From: Micromonospora lupini str. Lupac 08
Lineage (GTDB): Bacteria; Actinomycetota; Actinomycetes; Mycobacteriales; Micromonosporaceae
NCBI RefSeq assembly: GCF_000297395.2
Contig: NZ_HF570108.1
Span: forward strand, 2,139,715-2,203,714
Reading direction: 5' to 3'
Length of the DNA: 64,000 bases
A program made the position numbers and the translations under genes. A model generated the notes under the pieces. The model had not been told where the DNA came from, did not search any database, and worked only from the letters and a program-made list of their open reading frames with translations. Of this stretch, positions 46,471 to 55,638 are shown piece by piece (the first letter of the stretch is position 1; every line of letters begins with the position of its first letter).

Positions 46471-47898
46471 CAGCGACGGCTCGGCGCCGACGTGCCGGTC
46501 GAGGTAGGACGCCTCGACGAAGGCGAGGAAGCGTTCCGCGTCGGAGGCGTTGGAGGCCAGGCCGAACGAGACCCGGACCGCGCCGCCGGTCGGCAACCGC
46601 AGCGCGCCGAGATACTCGTCGATCGTGTCGACCCGCGCGAGCAGCCCGCGCCGCAACGAGGTCCCGCTGATCTCGAACGCGCCCTCACCGGCGCCCGGGT
46701 TGCAGAAGCAGCCGGTCCGCAGTGAGAAGCCGGCCGCCGCGGACTCCCGCGCGACCAGCCGCTCGTCGACCGGGGAGCCGTCCGGGCGCAGGACGTTGAA
46801 CGTCACGGTGCCGCCCCGACCCACGCCCGTCGTCGGCCCGTACACCCGCACCAACGGTTCACCGGTGCGGTGCCGCAGCGCGGTCAGGCGGTCCAGCAGC
46901 CACTCGGTGAGCAGACCGACCCGGGCGTGCACGAGGTCCACGCCGATCGCGTGGAGCCATCGCAGTCCGAACTCCACGTCCGGGATGCTCAGGAAGTTGA
47001 GCGTGCCGTCCTCGAACGCCGACTCGTCGTCCATCGAGCGGTACCAGTCGCCCTGCACGCTCACCGCCCGAATGGTGCCTCCGGCGAACCACGGCCGGCG
47101 CAGCCGGGCCAGCGCGTCACGGCGGGCCAGCAGCGCGCCGACGCCGGTCGGATAGCCGAAGAGCTTGTACCAGCTCAGGCAGACGAAGTCGGGTCGAACG
47201 GACCGCAGATCCAGCCGGTTCGTCGCGGCGAACGCGGCAGCGTCCAGCAGCACGTCGTAGCCGTGCCGGTGGGCCAGCTCGACCCAGTCCAACGGGTGCT
47301 GCACGCCGGAGAAGTTGCTCTGCGCCGGGTACGCGAACAGTCCACGGCGACCGGAGGGCCCCCGCCGCTCGGCGTCGAGCACCGTGACCAGGTCGGACTC
47401 GGCGACCCGCAGCTCCGGCCCGCTCAGCGGCACGTACCGCACCGGGGCGCCGGCCGCCCGGGCGTACTCCCGGATGCCGTTCACCGAGTTGTGGTTGTCC
47501 CAGGTCAGCGCGAACGGCGTGTCCTGGCCGAAGTCGTACGCCTCGCCGACCAGTCGACAGGCGCCGCTGGCGTTCGGGGTGAAGACCACCGCGTACTCGG
47601 TCGGGTCGGCGTGGAAGAAGTCGAGCACCGCCCGCCGGGTCGACTCCACAAGCGACCCGGCCGCCACGCTGGTGGGGCTCTCCGAGTGCGGATTGCCGTA
47701 CAGGCTCGCGAGCAGGCGGTCGTGGTGCGCCCGCACCTGAGCCTGCGCGGTCACCCCGGCGCCGGCGTAGTCGAGGTAGACCTGGCCGTGCCGGTCGAGG
47801 TGCCGGTACTCGGTGGCCCGCAGCTCGTCGATCCGGGCGGTGTCGGCGTATCCGGGCAGGGCCGCCGGGGAGGGTGCCGGGGTCTGCTCAGGACGCAC
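46450..47898 (-). CDS. PLP-dependent class V aminotransferase-fold enzyme, MOCOS-like sulfurase domain
   Basis: The 482-residue enzyme has the class V fold: VYLDYAGAGVTAQAQV, NPHSESPTS, FTPNASGACRLVGEA, TWDNHNSVNGIREYA and DVLLDAAAFAATN. The PLP lysine is K245 in LSWYKLFGYPTGVGALLA. The cysteine pair in TGCFCNPGAGEG (C397, C399) matches the active-site loop of molybdenum cofactor sulfurases, but the C-terminal MOSC domain is absent. Cysteine desulfuration with transfer of sulfur is the expected chemistry; the acceptor is unknown. The GTG at 47898 has GGGAGG upstream and overlaps the last codons of the transporter gene by 11 bases, showing translational coupling. Longer frames are antisense artefacts. 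Confidence 0.88.
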   Translation of the reverse strand: MRPEQTPAPSPAALPGYADTARIDELRATEYRHLDRHGQVYLDYAGAGVTAQAQVRAHHDRLLASLYGNPHSESPTSVAAGSLVESTRRAVLDFFHADPTEYAVVFTPNASGACRLVGEAYDFGQDTPFALTWDNHNSVNGIREYARAAGAPVRYVPLSGPELRVAESDLVTVLDAERRGPSGRRGLFAYPAQSNFSGVQHPLDWVELAHRHGYDVLLDAAAFAATNRLDLRSVRPDFVCLSWYKLFGYPTGVGALLARRDALARLRRPWFAGGTIRAVSVQGDWYRSMDDESAFEDGTLNFLSIPDVEFGLRWLHAIGVDLVHARVGLLTEWLLDRLTALRHRTGEPLVRVYGPTTGVGRGGTVTFNVLRPDGSPVDERLVARESAAAGFSLRTGCFCNPGAGEGAFEISGTSLRRGLLARVDTIDEYLGALRLPTGGAVRVSFGLASNASDAERFLAFVEASYLDRHVGAEPSLPPRLRC

Positions 47899-49633
47899 CG
47901 CGGGCCTCCCGGCGCACCAGCACCGCCCAGGTCGCGGCGAGGAAGAGCAGCGCGAACCCGCCGAGCACCAGCCAGTCGACCCAGACCGGCCGGGAGAAGC
48001 TGTCACCGTACGTCTGCAGCAGCGGCGGGCCGAGTGGCGAGCCGCCGTCGCGCCACAGCCGCTCCACGCCGGCGGTGTGCCCCAACCCCTCGAACGCCCA
48101 CCGGTTCGACATCGCGTAGCTGAGCCACCGGCCGCCGGCCGCCATGGCCGGCACCGGCAGGATCGCCCCGACGAACAGTACCTGCGGGAAGCACAGCATC
48201 GGCAGCATGAGCGTCGCCTGGGCGGCGTCGGAGACGGCCGCCGAGCAGAGCAGGCCGAGCGCGAGCGCGGCCGCCGAGGAGAGCAGCAGGGTCGCGTACA
48301 GGGCGGCGAAGTCGCCGCCGTCGACCGGGGGCAGCCGGTCCATGCCGCGCAACACCCCGAGCAGGGCCAGGTCCACCAGGGCGAGCAGCGGCAGCAGCAC
48401 CGCGACCTTCGCCAGCAGGTACGGGAGCAGACGGACACCCGCCAGCCGCTCCCGACGCAGGATCGGCAACTCCGTGCAGATCTGGAGCAGCCCGTAGGTC
48501 AACCCGAAGAAGAAGCCGCCGAACGCGATCCAGAACAGGATCATCACGGTGACGGTCGGACGGGGGTCGGCCGGGTCGAAGGCGCCGGGGCGGAACAGCA
48601 GCGCGAACATGCCGAGCACCATGAGGGGCGAGCCGAGCAGGATCGCCAGCGTCAGTCGGTTACGGGCGACGATCTCCGCGTTGCGCGCGGCGAGGACCAG
48701 CCACTGACGCCACCGACCGACCCGCCGCGCGGTCCCGCCCAGGTCGTCGGTCGGGCCCGGGTCATCGGTCGGGTCCTGAGCATTCCCGGCGGGGGACGGG
48801 CCGGTCGCGTCCGGGTCGACCGTGGCGTCGGCCGGGTCGGCGGCGCGGTACGCGGCGAAGCGCTCGGGCCACCCGGCCGGGTCGGACTCCTCGTCGAGCC
48901 GCAGGTGCACCTCCGCCAGCGACCGCAGGCCGAAGAACTCCCGGGCGGTGGCGGGCGTGCCGGCGTACGCCAACCGGCCCTCACGGGTGAGCACGACGAC
49001 CCGGTCGCAACGGTCCACGTCGGTGACCTGGTGGGTGGTGAGCACGACTGTGGTCCCGGCGTCGGCGAGGGTGCGCAGCACCCGGAGCAGTTCCACGGCG
49101 ATCGCCGGGTCCAGCCCGGAGGTGGGCTCGTCGAGGAAGAACACGCCGGGTCGGGTCAGCAGCTCGACGGCGATGCTGGCGCGCTTGCGCTCGCCGCCGC
49201 TGAGGCGACCCACCGGCACGTCGGCCCGCTCGCTGAGCCGCAGGTCGGCGAGCACCTCGGCCACCCGACGCGACGCCTCGGCCGAGCCGGTCCCGGAGGG
49301 CAGGCGCAGCCGCGCCGCGTGATGCAGGGTGCGGGCCAGCGGTAGCTCGCGGTGGATGATGTCGTCCTGCGGGACGAAGCCGACCGCTCCCGGCGCGGCG
49401 CTGCCGTCGTACGCCACGGTGCCCGCGGCCGGTCGGCGGACCCCGGCCAACGTCTCCAGCAGGGTGGTCTTGCCGGCGCCGCTGACCCCGATGATCGCGA
49501 CCAGCTCGCCCGGCGCGACGGTCAGCGAGATGTCGTCCAGGACGCGTCGTCCACCTCGGACGGTCTGGCCCAGGCCGTCGGCCACGACGGCGACGCCGGT
49601 ACGCGATGGTGCGGTGGTCTGCTCGGTCGTCAT
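47888..49633 (-). CDS. ABCG/WHITE-type fused ATPase-permease transporter
   Basis: The 581-residue half-transporter has the ATPase first: Walker A GVSGAGKTT (about 47-55), QDDIIHRELPLARTL, signature LSGGERKRASIAVEL and Walker B VFFLDEPTSGLDP. An acidic Asp/Pro-rich linker (DPADATVDPDATG, about 275-315) leads to an ABC-2 permease domain with six helices (ILLGSPLMVLGMFALLF, LFWIAFGGFFFGLTYGLL and others). This order is that of ABCG proteins, which export lipids and small hydrophobic compounds. The ATG at 49633 is chosen; a longer frame to 49804 is Arg-rich antisense. It is followed directly by the coupled MOCOS-like gene. Confidence 0.9.
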   Translation of the reverse strand: MTTEQTTAPSRTGVAVVADGLGQTVRGGRRVLDDISLTVAPGELVAIIGVSGAGKTTLLETLAGVRRPAAGTVAYDGSAAPGAVGFVPQDDIIHRELPLARTLHHAARLRLPSGTGSAEASRRVAEVLADLRLSERADVPVGRLSGGERKRASIAVELLTRPGVFFLDEPTSGLDPAIAVELLRVLRTLADAGTTVVLTTHQVTDVDRCDRVVVLTREGRLAYAGTPATAREFFGLRSLAEVHLRLDEESDPAGWPERFAAYRAADPADATVDPDATGPSPAGNAQDPTDDPGPTDDLGGTARRVGRWRQWLVLAARNAEIVARNRLTLAILLGSPLMVLGMFALLFRPGAFDPADPRPTVTVMILFWIAFGGFFFGLTYGLLQICTELPILRRERLAGVRLLPYLLAKVAVLLPLLALVDLALLGVLRGMDRLPPVDGGDFAALYATLLLSSAAALALGLLCSAAVSDAAQATLMLPMLCFPQVLFVGAILPVPAMAAGGRWLSYAMSNRWAFEGLGHTAGVERLWRDGGSPLGPPLLQTYGDSFSRPVWVDWLVLGGFALLFLAATWAVLVRREARGAS

Positions 49634-49820
49634 GTCGAAGGTGCCCGATCCGGTCGGTGACGTGGTGCGCCTGACATCGTGCCTCGCCGATGCTACGTCG
49701 CGCCGGGGGTGCCGCCGGGGCCCTCGATCACGACGTGCGACCGTTGCCGGGCGACCAACACCGGCATGAACCGCCCGGCGGGGGGAAGGCCGACACTCCA
49801 CCACCGGAAGGGGAGTCGGG

Positions 49821-50999
49821 ATGAGAGCCGTCGTCTACGCGGACGTCCGGACCGTAGCGGTGCGGGAGGTGCCCGACGCGACGGTGGAGGCCCCGACGGA
49901 CGCGCTCGTGCGGATCACGTCCACCGCGCTGTGCGGCACCGACCTGCACATGTACGACGGGCGCACCGGCGCCGACCCCGGGCTGGTGCTCGGTCACGAA
50001 CCGCTGGGCGTGGTGCAGGAGGTCGGCTCGGCGGTGCAGACCGTGCGTCCGGGCACCCGCGTGGTGATCCCCACGCACCTGTTCTGCGGTACCTGCGTGA
50101 TGTGCGCCCGCGGACTGTCGGCCGCCTGCCTGCGGGCCCGGGCCGAGGGGCCGGGCGCCGCGTACGGCTACGCCGGGATGGGCCCGTACCGGGGGGCCCA
50201 GGCCGAGCTGCTGCGCGTGCCGTGGGCCGACGCCAACTGTGTGCCCGTGCCGGGGGAGCCGGGTGACGCGTACGAGGACGACTTCGTGCTGCTCGCCGAC
50301 GCGTTCGTCACCGGGTGGCACGCCGCGGCCACCCTCGCCGGAGTCGAGGCCGGTGACACGGTGGCCGTGTTCGGCGCCGGCGCCGTGGGCCTGCTCGGGG
50401 CGTACTCGGCGCTGCTGCGGGGCGCCCGGGTCGTCTACTGCGTCGACGGTGTCGACGCGCGGCTGGACAAGGCCGGCGAGATCGGGGCGGTTCCGATCGA
50501 CTTCCGCCTCGGCGACCCGGTCGAGCAGATCCGTGCCGACCGCGCGCGGGCGGGCCTGCCGCTCGGCGAGGAGAAGCTGGGCGGGATCGACCGGGTCATC
50601 GACGCGGTCGGGTTCCAGGCGCGCGACCGTGAGCGCCCCGACCAGGAGCGCCCGGATCAGGTCATCGCCGACGCGGCCCGGCTGGTCAACCCGGCCGGCT
50701 CGATCGGGGTCGCCGGCGTCTACCCGGACAAGGACCTGCACCCCCGGCCCGGCGCGAGCGCCCGCGAGGAGCTGGTCGCGCCGTGGGGGACGTTGTTCAG
50801 CAAGGGCGTCGCGGTCCGGTTCGGCCGTACGCACGACCGCCGCTACACAGTGCTGCTGCGCGATCTGGTCGTCGCCGGTCGCGCCCGGCCCGGCATCATC
50901 GTGACCCACCACGGCACCCTCGCCGACGCGCCGGAGCTGTACCGCGGCTTCGACCGGCGGGAGAACGGTGTGATCAAGGCGGTGCTGCGCCCGAGCTGA
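49821..50999 (+). CDS. Zinc-dependent alcohol dehydrogenase (FdhA-like MDR)
   Basis: The 392-residue medium-chain dehydrogenase has a catalytic-zinc Cys in TSTALCGTDLHMYDG and the GHEPLGVV glutamate/histidine motif. A structural-zinc-like cluster follows (THLFCGTCVMCARGLSAAC, four cysteines). The NAD-binding Rossmann motif is VAVFGAGAVGLLG. The insertion after the Rossmann fold and the DRVIDAVGFQARD segment resemble glutathione-independent formaldehyde dehydrogenases and threonine dehydrogenase-like enzymes. The substrate is not defined. GGGGAG precedes the ATG. It is divergent from the ABCG transporter gene across 187 bases. Confidence 0.92.
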   Translation: MRAVVYADVRTVAVREVPDATVEAPTDALVRITSTALCGTDLHMYDGRTGADPGLVLGHEPLGVVQEVGSAVQTVRPGTRVVIPTHLFCGTCVMCARGLSAACLRARAEGPGAAYGYAGMGPYRGAQAELLRVPWADANCVPVPGEPGDAYEDDFVLLADAFVTGWHAAATLAGVEAGDTVAVFGAGAVGLLGAYSALLRGARVVYCVDGVDARLDKAGEIGAVPIDFRLGDPVEQIRADRARAGLPLGEEKLGGIDRVIDAVGFQARDRERPDQERPDQVIADAARLVNPAGSIGVAGVYPDKDLHPRPGASAREELVAPWGTLFSKGVAVRFGRTHDRRYTVLLRDLVVAGRARPGIIVTHHGTLADAPELYRGFDRRENGVIKAVLRPS

Positions 51000-51476
51000 C
51001 CGGCCAATGCGCCCTCTGGGGCCGGATCCACACTTAAGGGACGTCAAGTCGTCACTCCGTCCGCTGGTGGTGGGCGAGACGAGGTGGTCGGCGTCGATAC
51101 GTCCGGCCCGGAGAGGCGTGGGTCACACCGTCGGTCGAGGGTGGTCGTTGCGCCCGCAGGGCGGTGCCGACGGCGCGGCTTGATCAAGAGTTGCCGATAG
51201 TTTCGTACTCGCGGGTAGGCTATCTTTTGCCCCGCCGCCGCGGATCGTGCCTGGTGGCGGGCCTGGTGGCAGCGACCGGAGCTGATCGTCCCACGATCCG
51301 GCATTTGACAACGTTGCCACGGACAGGCGATGGTGCCAGGAGGGGCTGCGGGGGCGGCTGTGACGGGCGAATACTCTGCTTCGTCTATATTGCCGGATTG
51401 TTACATTTTCAACAGGCTCTCGCCTTGCGGATGGCCTCTTCGCCGCAATACGTTGCCAGCAACAACAAAACCAAGT
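51000..51476. other. Long non-coding region upstream of sugar importer 2
   Basis: No gene is supported. The last 120 bases are unusually AT-rich for this genome (from about 51360, including TCTATATTG and TTACATTTTCAAC), as expected of a strong promoter region. Candidate operators are GTTGCCAGCAAC (51432-51443, near-perfect palindrome) and CAACGTTG (51309-51316). A ROK-family regulator is encoded just after the importer and could bind here. Confidence 0.45.
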
Positions 51477-51491
51477 GAAGGTTCAACCTTC
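51477..51491. promoter_or_regulatory. Perfect palindrome before leader ORF
   Basis: GAAGGTTCAACCTTC is a 15-base perfect palindrome (GAAGGTT-C-AACCTTC) ending one base before the Shine-Dalgarno region of the leader ORF. It may be an operator in the untranslated leader or an RNA hairpin that controls ribosome access. Confidence 0.5.
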
Positions 51492-51502
51492 CGGAGGCAA
51501 CG

Positions 51503-51532
51503 ATGACGTTGGCGAGGTGGTACGAGCGATGA
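51503..51532 (+). CDS. Nine-codon leader ORF coupled to sugar ABC ATPase
   Basis: ATG at 51503 is preceded by GGAGG (51493-51497) with an ideal 5-base spacer. It encodes MTLARWYER and stops at 51530-51532. The stop overlaps the ATPase start at 51529 in an ATGA arrangement. The signal is therefore better than that of the ATPase itself, suggesting that ribosomes are loaded through this mini-ORF. No similar peptide is known to me; it may act only as a coupling device. Confidence 0.5.
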   Translation: MTLARWYER

Positions 51533-53076
51533 ACGACGTGCCCACCCTCCTTGAGATGCGCTCCATCACCAAGGAGTTCCCCGGAGTCAAGGCCCTCTCC
51601 GACGTCAACCTGGTGGTTCGCGCCGGCGAGATCCATGCCATCTGCGGCGAGAACGGTGCGGGCAAGTCCACGCTGATGAAGGTCCTCAGCGGTGTCTACC
51701 CGTACGGAAGCTACGACGGCCAGATCATCTACCAGGGGTCGGAGAGCAGGTTCTCCGACATCCGGGCCAGTGAGAACGCCGGAATCGTGATCATCCACCA
51801 GGAGCTCGCGCTCATCCCGGGCATGTCGATCGCCGAGAACATCTTCCTCGGCAACGAGCCGCGCAAGCACGGCGCGATCGACTGGAAGGCCGCGAACCGG
51901 ATGGCGCTGGACCTGATGGCCCGGGTCGGCCTCCAGGAGGACCCGGACACCCTGATCAAGGACATCGGTGTCGGCAAGCAGCAGCTCGTGGAGATCGCCA
52001 AGGCGTTCGCCAAGGACGTGAAGCTGCTCATCCTGGACGAGCCGACGGCGGCGCTCAACGAGGCGGACTCCAAGCACCTGCTGGACCTGCTGCGCGGGTT
52101 CCGCTCGCGCGGCATCACCTCGATCATGATCTCGCACAAGCTGAACGAGATCGAGGCGATCGCCGACCAGATCACCATCCTGCGCGACGGCCGGACCGTG
52201 GAGACCCTCGACGTCAAGGCGGACGGGGTCGACGAGGACCGGATCGTGCGGGGCATGGTCGGCCGGGAGCTGGGCAGCCGGTTCCCGGACCACACCCCGA
52301 AGATCGGCGAGGTCTTCTTCGAGGTCCGCAACTGGAACGTCCGGCACCCGATCTCCGCCGAGCGCCAGGTCTGCAAGAACGAGAGCTTCGTGGTGCGCCG
52401 CGGCGAGATCGTCGGCTTCGCCGGCCTGATGGGCGCGGGCCGCACGGAACTCGCGATGAGTGTCTTCGGCCGCTCCTACGGGGTGTACGAGTCGGGCACG
52501 ATCATCAAGGACGGCAAGGAGATCGTCCTGAAGTCGGTCGCTGACGCGATCGACAACGGGCTCGCGTACGTCAGCGAGGACCGCAAGGCGATCGGCCTCA
52601 ACCTGCTCGACGACATCAAGACGTCGACGGTGGCCGCCAAGCTGTCCAAGATCTCGCACCGCGGCGTCCTGGACGAGGTCGAGGAATACCAGGCGGCCGA
52701 GGCGTACCGCAAGGAGTTGCGGACCAAGGCCCCGACGGTCGACGAGAGCGTCTCCAAGCTCTCCGGCGGCAACCAGCAGAAGGTCGTCCTGGCCAAGTGG
52801 ATGTTCACCGACCCGGACCTGCTGATCCTCGACGAGCCGACGCGCGGCATCGACGTGGGCGCCAAGTACGAGATCTACGGCATCATCCAGCGGCTCGCCG
52901 ACCAGGGGAAGGGCGTCGTCGTCATCTCCTCGGAGCTGCCTGAGCTGATCGGGCTCTGCGACCGCATCTACACCGTGTTCGAAGGCGCCATCACGGGCGA
53001 GATCGCCCGGGCGGACGCCACCCCGGAAAACCTCATGAAGCAGATGACCTCGACGAAGAAGTTGGCCTCCCGATGA
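51529..53076 (+). CDS. Sugar ABC transporter ATP-binding protein (XylG/GguA-like), importer 2
   Basis: The 515-residue ATPase has two nucleotide-binding domains, closely similar to the protein at 24498. The first has [24 protein letters not shown] and [13 protein letters not shown]. The second has the degenerate GLMGAGRTE with intact [16 protein letters not shown] and [19 protein letters not shown]. It opens a second ChvE-type importer operon in the order ATPase, permease, binding protein, which differs from importer 1. The ATG at 51529 overlaps the leader ORF stop; the in-frame GTG at 51475 precedes the palindrome and is rejected. Confidence 0.93.
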   Translation: MNDVPTLLEMRSITKEFPGVKALSDVNLVVRAGEIHAICGENGAGKSTLMKVLSGVYPYGSYDGQIIYQGSESRFSDIRASENAGIVIIHQELALIPGMSIAENIFLGNEPRKHGAIDWKAANRMALDLMARVGLQEDPDTLIKDIGVGKQQLVEIAKAFAKDVKLLILDEPTAALNEADSKHLLDLLRGFRSRGITSIMISHKLNEIEAIADQITILRDGRTVETLDVKADGVDEDRIVRGMVGRELGSRFPDHTPKIGEVFFEVRNWNVRHPISAERQVCKNESFVVRRGEIVGFAGLMGAGRTELAMSVFGRSYGVYESGTIIKDGKEIVLKSVADAIDNGLAYVSEDRKAIGLNLLDDIKTSTVAAKLSKISHRGVLDEVEEYQAAEAYRKELRTKAPTVDESVSKLSGGNQQKVVLAKWMFTDPDLLILDEPTRGIDVGAKYEIYGIIQRLADQGKGVVVISSELPELIGLCDRIYTVFEGAITGEIARADATPENLMKQMTSTKKLASR

Positions 53077-54371
53077 GCCGTATCAAGGACCTTCAGAAGA
53101 ATCTGTTTGGAGGTACGACCTCCAACGCGCGCCAGTTCGGGATGATCTTCACCCTGGTGGCGATCGTCCTGATCTTCCAGATCTGGACCAACGGGCTGAC
53201 GCTGCGCTCGGACAACCTGATCGCGCTGTTCCAGCAGAATTCGTACATCCTGATCCTGGCCATCGGCATGCTCATGGTGATCGTCGCCGGGCACATCGAC
53301 CTCTCGGTCGGCTCGGTCGCGGCCTTCACCGGCATCCTGGTCGCCAAGTCGATGACCGAGTGGGATCTGCCCTGGCCCGCCGCCATCGTGTTCGGCCTCG
53401 CCATCGGCGCGGTGATCGGCGCGTGGCAGGGCTTCTGGGTGGCGTACGTCGGGGTGCCGGCGTTCATCGTCACCCTGGCCGGCATGCTGCTCTTCCGCGG
53501 TGGCAACCAGTTCATCGGCAACGCGCAGAGCATCCCGGTGCCGGAGGGCTTCCGCGACATCGGCTCCGGGTTCCTGCCCGAGTTCGGGCCGAACACCGGC
53601 TACAACAACGCGACGCTGCTGCTCGGCCTGGCCGCCGCGGTGGCCGTGGTGTGGCGCGAGCTGCAGGCCCGTAAGACCCGTCGGGCCATGGACGCCGACC
53701 CGGCGCCCATGTGGATCTCGGTCCTGCGGATGGCCATCATGGTCGGCGTGATCGCCTTCGCGGCGCTGCGCTTCGCCAGCGGTCGCGTCGGCACCAGCTT
53801 CCCGATCTCCGGGATCATCCTGCTGGTGCTGGTGATCGCCTACTCCTTCTACACCCGCAACACGGCCGGTGGCCGGCACATCTACGCGGTGGGCGGCAAC
53901 TCCCGCGCGGCCGAGCTGTCGGGCGTGAAGCTCAAGCGGGTCAACTTCTTCGTCATGATGAACATGTCCGTCCTGGCCGCACTGGCCGGCATGATCTTCG
54001 TGGCCCGTTCGGCGGCCTCCGGTCCGCAGGACGGCAACGGCTGGGAGTTGGACGCCATCGCCGCGGTCTTCATCGGTGGCGCGGCCGTCGCCGGCGGTAT
54101 CGGCACCATCAGCGGCTCGATCGTCGGTGGTCTCGTCATGGCCGTGCTCAACAACGGCCTCCAGCTCGAAGGCGTGGGCACCGACAAGGTCCAGATCATC
54201 AAGGGCCTGGTCCTGCTGCTGGCCGTCGCGGTCGACGTCTACAACAAGAGCCAGGGCCGCTTCTCCATCATCGGGAGCCTGATGCGGCCGTTCCGCCGCG
54301 ACGACTCCGTCCCACCCGCCTCACCGCCGGACGCGGAGCGCGAGCCCGCCAAGGCAGCGGTGTCCGGCTGA
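53073..54371 (+). CDS. Sugar ABC transporter permease (XylH/GguB-like), importer 2
   Basis: The 432-residue membrane protein shows the [21 protein letters not shown] signature (given in part as GHIDLSVGS), the [20 protein letters not shown] segment, and the extended central loop with [16 protein letters not shown]. The coupling region is [18 protein letters not shown]. The C-terminal 35 residues are a charged proline-rich tail absent from the importer 1 permease. It overlaps the ATPase gene by 4 bases and presumably forms a homodimer. The binding-protein gene follows after 52 bases. Confidence 0.94.
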   Translation: MSRIKDLQKNLFGGTTSNARQFGMIFTLVAIVLIFQIWTNGLTLRSDNLIALFQQNSYILILAIGMLMVIVAGHIDLSVGSVAAFTGILVAKSMTEWDLPWPAAIVFGLAIGAVIGAWQGFWVAYVGVPAFIVTLAGMLLFRGGNQFIGNAQSIPVPEGFRDIGSGFLPEFGPNTGYNNATLLLGLAAAVAVVWRELQARKTRRAMDADPAPMWISVLRMAIMVGVIAFAALRFASGRVGTSFPISGIILLVLVIAYSFYTRNTAGGRHIYAVGGNSRAAELSGVKLKRVNFFVMMNMSVLAALAGMIFVARSAASGPQDGNGWELDAIAAVFIGGAAVAGGIGTISGSIVGGLVMAVLNNGLQLEGVGTDKVQIIKGLVLLLAVAVDVYNKSQGRFSIIGSLMRPFRRDDSVPPASPPDAEREPAKAAVSG

Positions 54372-54423
54372 CGGTCACCGACCTCTCCACCCCGCTCCAC
54401 TTCCAGAAAGGCAAGTCCTCACC

Positions 54424-55527
54424 ATGCGTAAATTCTTCGGCACGTCGGTGGTCGCTGTCAGCGCCGCCGCCATGCTGGCCCTCGCTGGCTGCGGCTCCGG
54501 CCGCGACGGCGACTCCGACACCAAGGGCGGCGAGGCCAAGGGCTTCGCGGCGAACTCCCTGATCGGTGTCGCCCTGCCGGCCAAGACCTCCGAGAACTGG
54601 GTTCTCGCCGGTGACCTGTTCACCAACGGTCTCAAGGAGGCCGGCTTCCAGGGTGACGTGCAGTACGCCGGCGCGTCGACCACTGTCGCCGACCAGCAGG
54701 CCCAGATCACCGCCATGGTCACCAAGGGCGCCAAGGTCATCGTCATCGGCGCGACCGACGCCGCGCAGCTGTCGACCCAGGTCGCCGCGGCCCACCAGGC
54801 CGGCGTGAAGGTCATCGCGTACGACCGGCTGATCAAGAACACGCCGGACCTCGACTACTACGTCGCGTTCGACAACTTCAAGGTCGGCCAGCTCCAGGGC
54901 CAGGCCCTGCTGGACGGCATGAAGGCCAAGAAGCCGAACGGCCCGTACAACATCGAGCTGTTCTCCGGCTCGCCGGACGACAACAACGCAGGTGTCTTCT
55001 TCGACGGCGCGATGAGCGTGCTCAAGCCGGAGATCGACAAGGGCAACGTCGTCGTCGCCTCGGGTCAGAAGGACGTCAAGCAGACCGCCATCCAGGGCTG
55101 GAAGGCCGAGGGTGCGCAGGCCCGCATGGACCAGCTGCTGACCTCGACCTACGGCAGCAAGGAGCTGGACGGCGTCCTCTCCCCGAACGACACCCTGGCC
55201 CGCGCGATCCTGACCTCGGTCAAGGGCGCCGGCAAGCCGACCCCGATCGTCACCGGCCAGGACTCCGAGGTGGAGTCGGTCAAGTCGATCGTCAAGGGCG
55301 AGCAGTACATGACGATCAACAAGGACACCCGCAACCTGGTGAAGGAGACCATCAACATGGTCAAGGCTCTCCAGGCCGGTAACGCCCCGCAGGTGAACGA
55401 CACCAAGTCGTACAACAACGGCAGCAAGGTCGTCGACACGTTCCTGCTCCCGCCGGTCGCCGTCACCAAGGCGAACGCGGCCGAGGCGTACGCGAACGAC
55501 CCGAAGCTCGCGCCGCTCACCAAGTAA
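54424..55527 (+). CDS. ChvE-family sugar-binding lipoprotein, importer 2
   Basis: The 367-residue lipoprotein has its signal ending LALAGC, with lipid-modified C23, and an Asp/Gly-rich spacer. The binding fold follows: IGVALPAKTSENWVLAG, VIAYDRLIKNTPDLDYY, YNIELFSGSPDDNNAG, GVLSPNDTLARAILTSV and IVTGQDSEVESVKSI. It is similar to the protein at 23273 throughout, so the two importers arose by duplication or handle related sugars. A ROK regulator just downstream suggests xylose or glucose, but this is inference. It is the last gene of the operon and is followed by a hairpin. Confidence 0.93.
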   Translation: MRKFFGTSVVAVSAAAMLALAGCGSGRDGDSDTKGGEAKGFAANSLIGVALPAKTSENWVLAGDLFTNGLKEAGFQGDVQYAGASTTVADQQAQITAMVTKGAKVIVIGATDAAQLSTQVAAAHQAGVKVIAYDRLIKNTPDLDYYVAFDNFKVGQLQGQALLDGMKAKKPNGPYNIELFSGSPDDNNAGVFFDGAMSVLKPEIDKGNVVVASGQKDVKQTAIQGWKAEGAQARMDQLLTSTYGSKELDGVLSPNDTLARAILTSVKGAGKPTPIVTGQDSEVESVKSIVKGEQYMTINKDTRNLVKETINMVKALQAGNAPQVNDTKSYNNGSKVVDTFLLPPVAVTKANAAEAYANDPKLAPLTK

Positions 55528-55552
55528 TCACCACACGGTAGGCAGCAAGGCC

Positions 55553-55586
55553 GATGGGTCCCGGATCTCCTCTTCCGGGACCCATC
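55553..55586 (+). terminator. Terminator of importer 2 operon
   Basis: GATGGGTCCCGGA (55553-55565) pairs perfectly with TCCGGGACCCATC (55574-55586) around an 8-base loop, between the binding-protein gene and the ROK gene. Confidence 0.8.
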
Positions 55587-55638
55587 GTCGTCCGTGCCGC
55601 CTCGCCCACCCGGCACCGATCCGGAAGGAGGTCTGACC

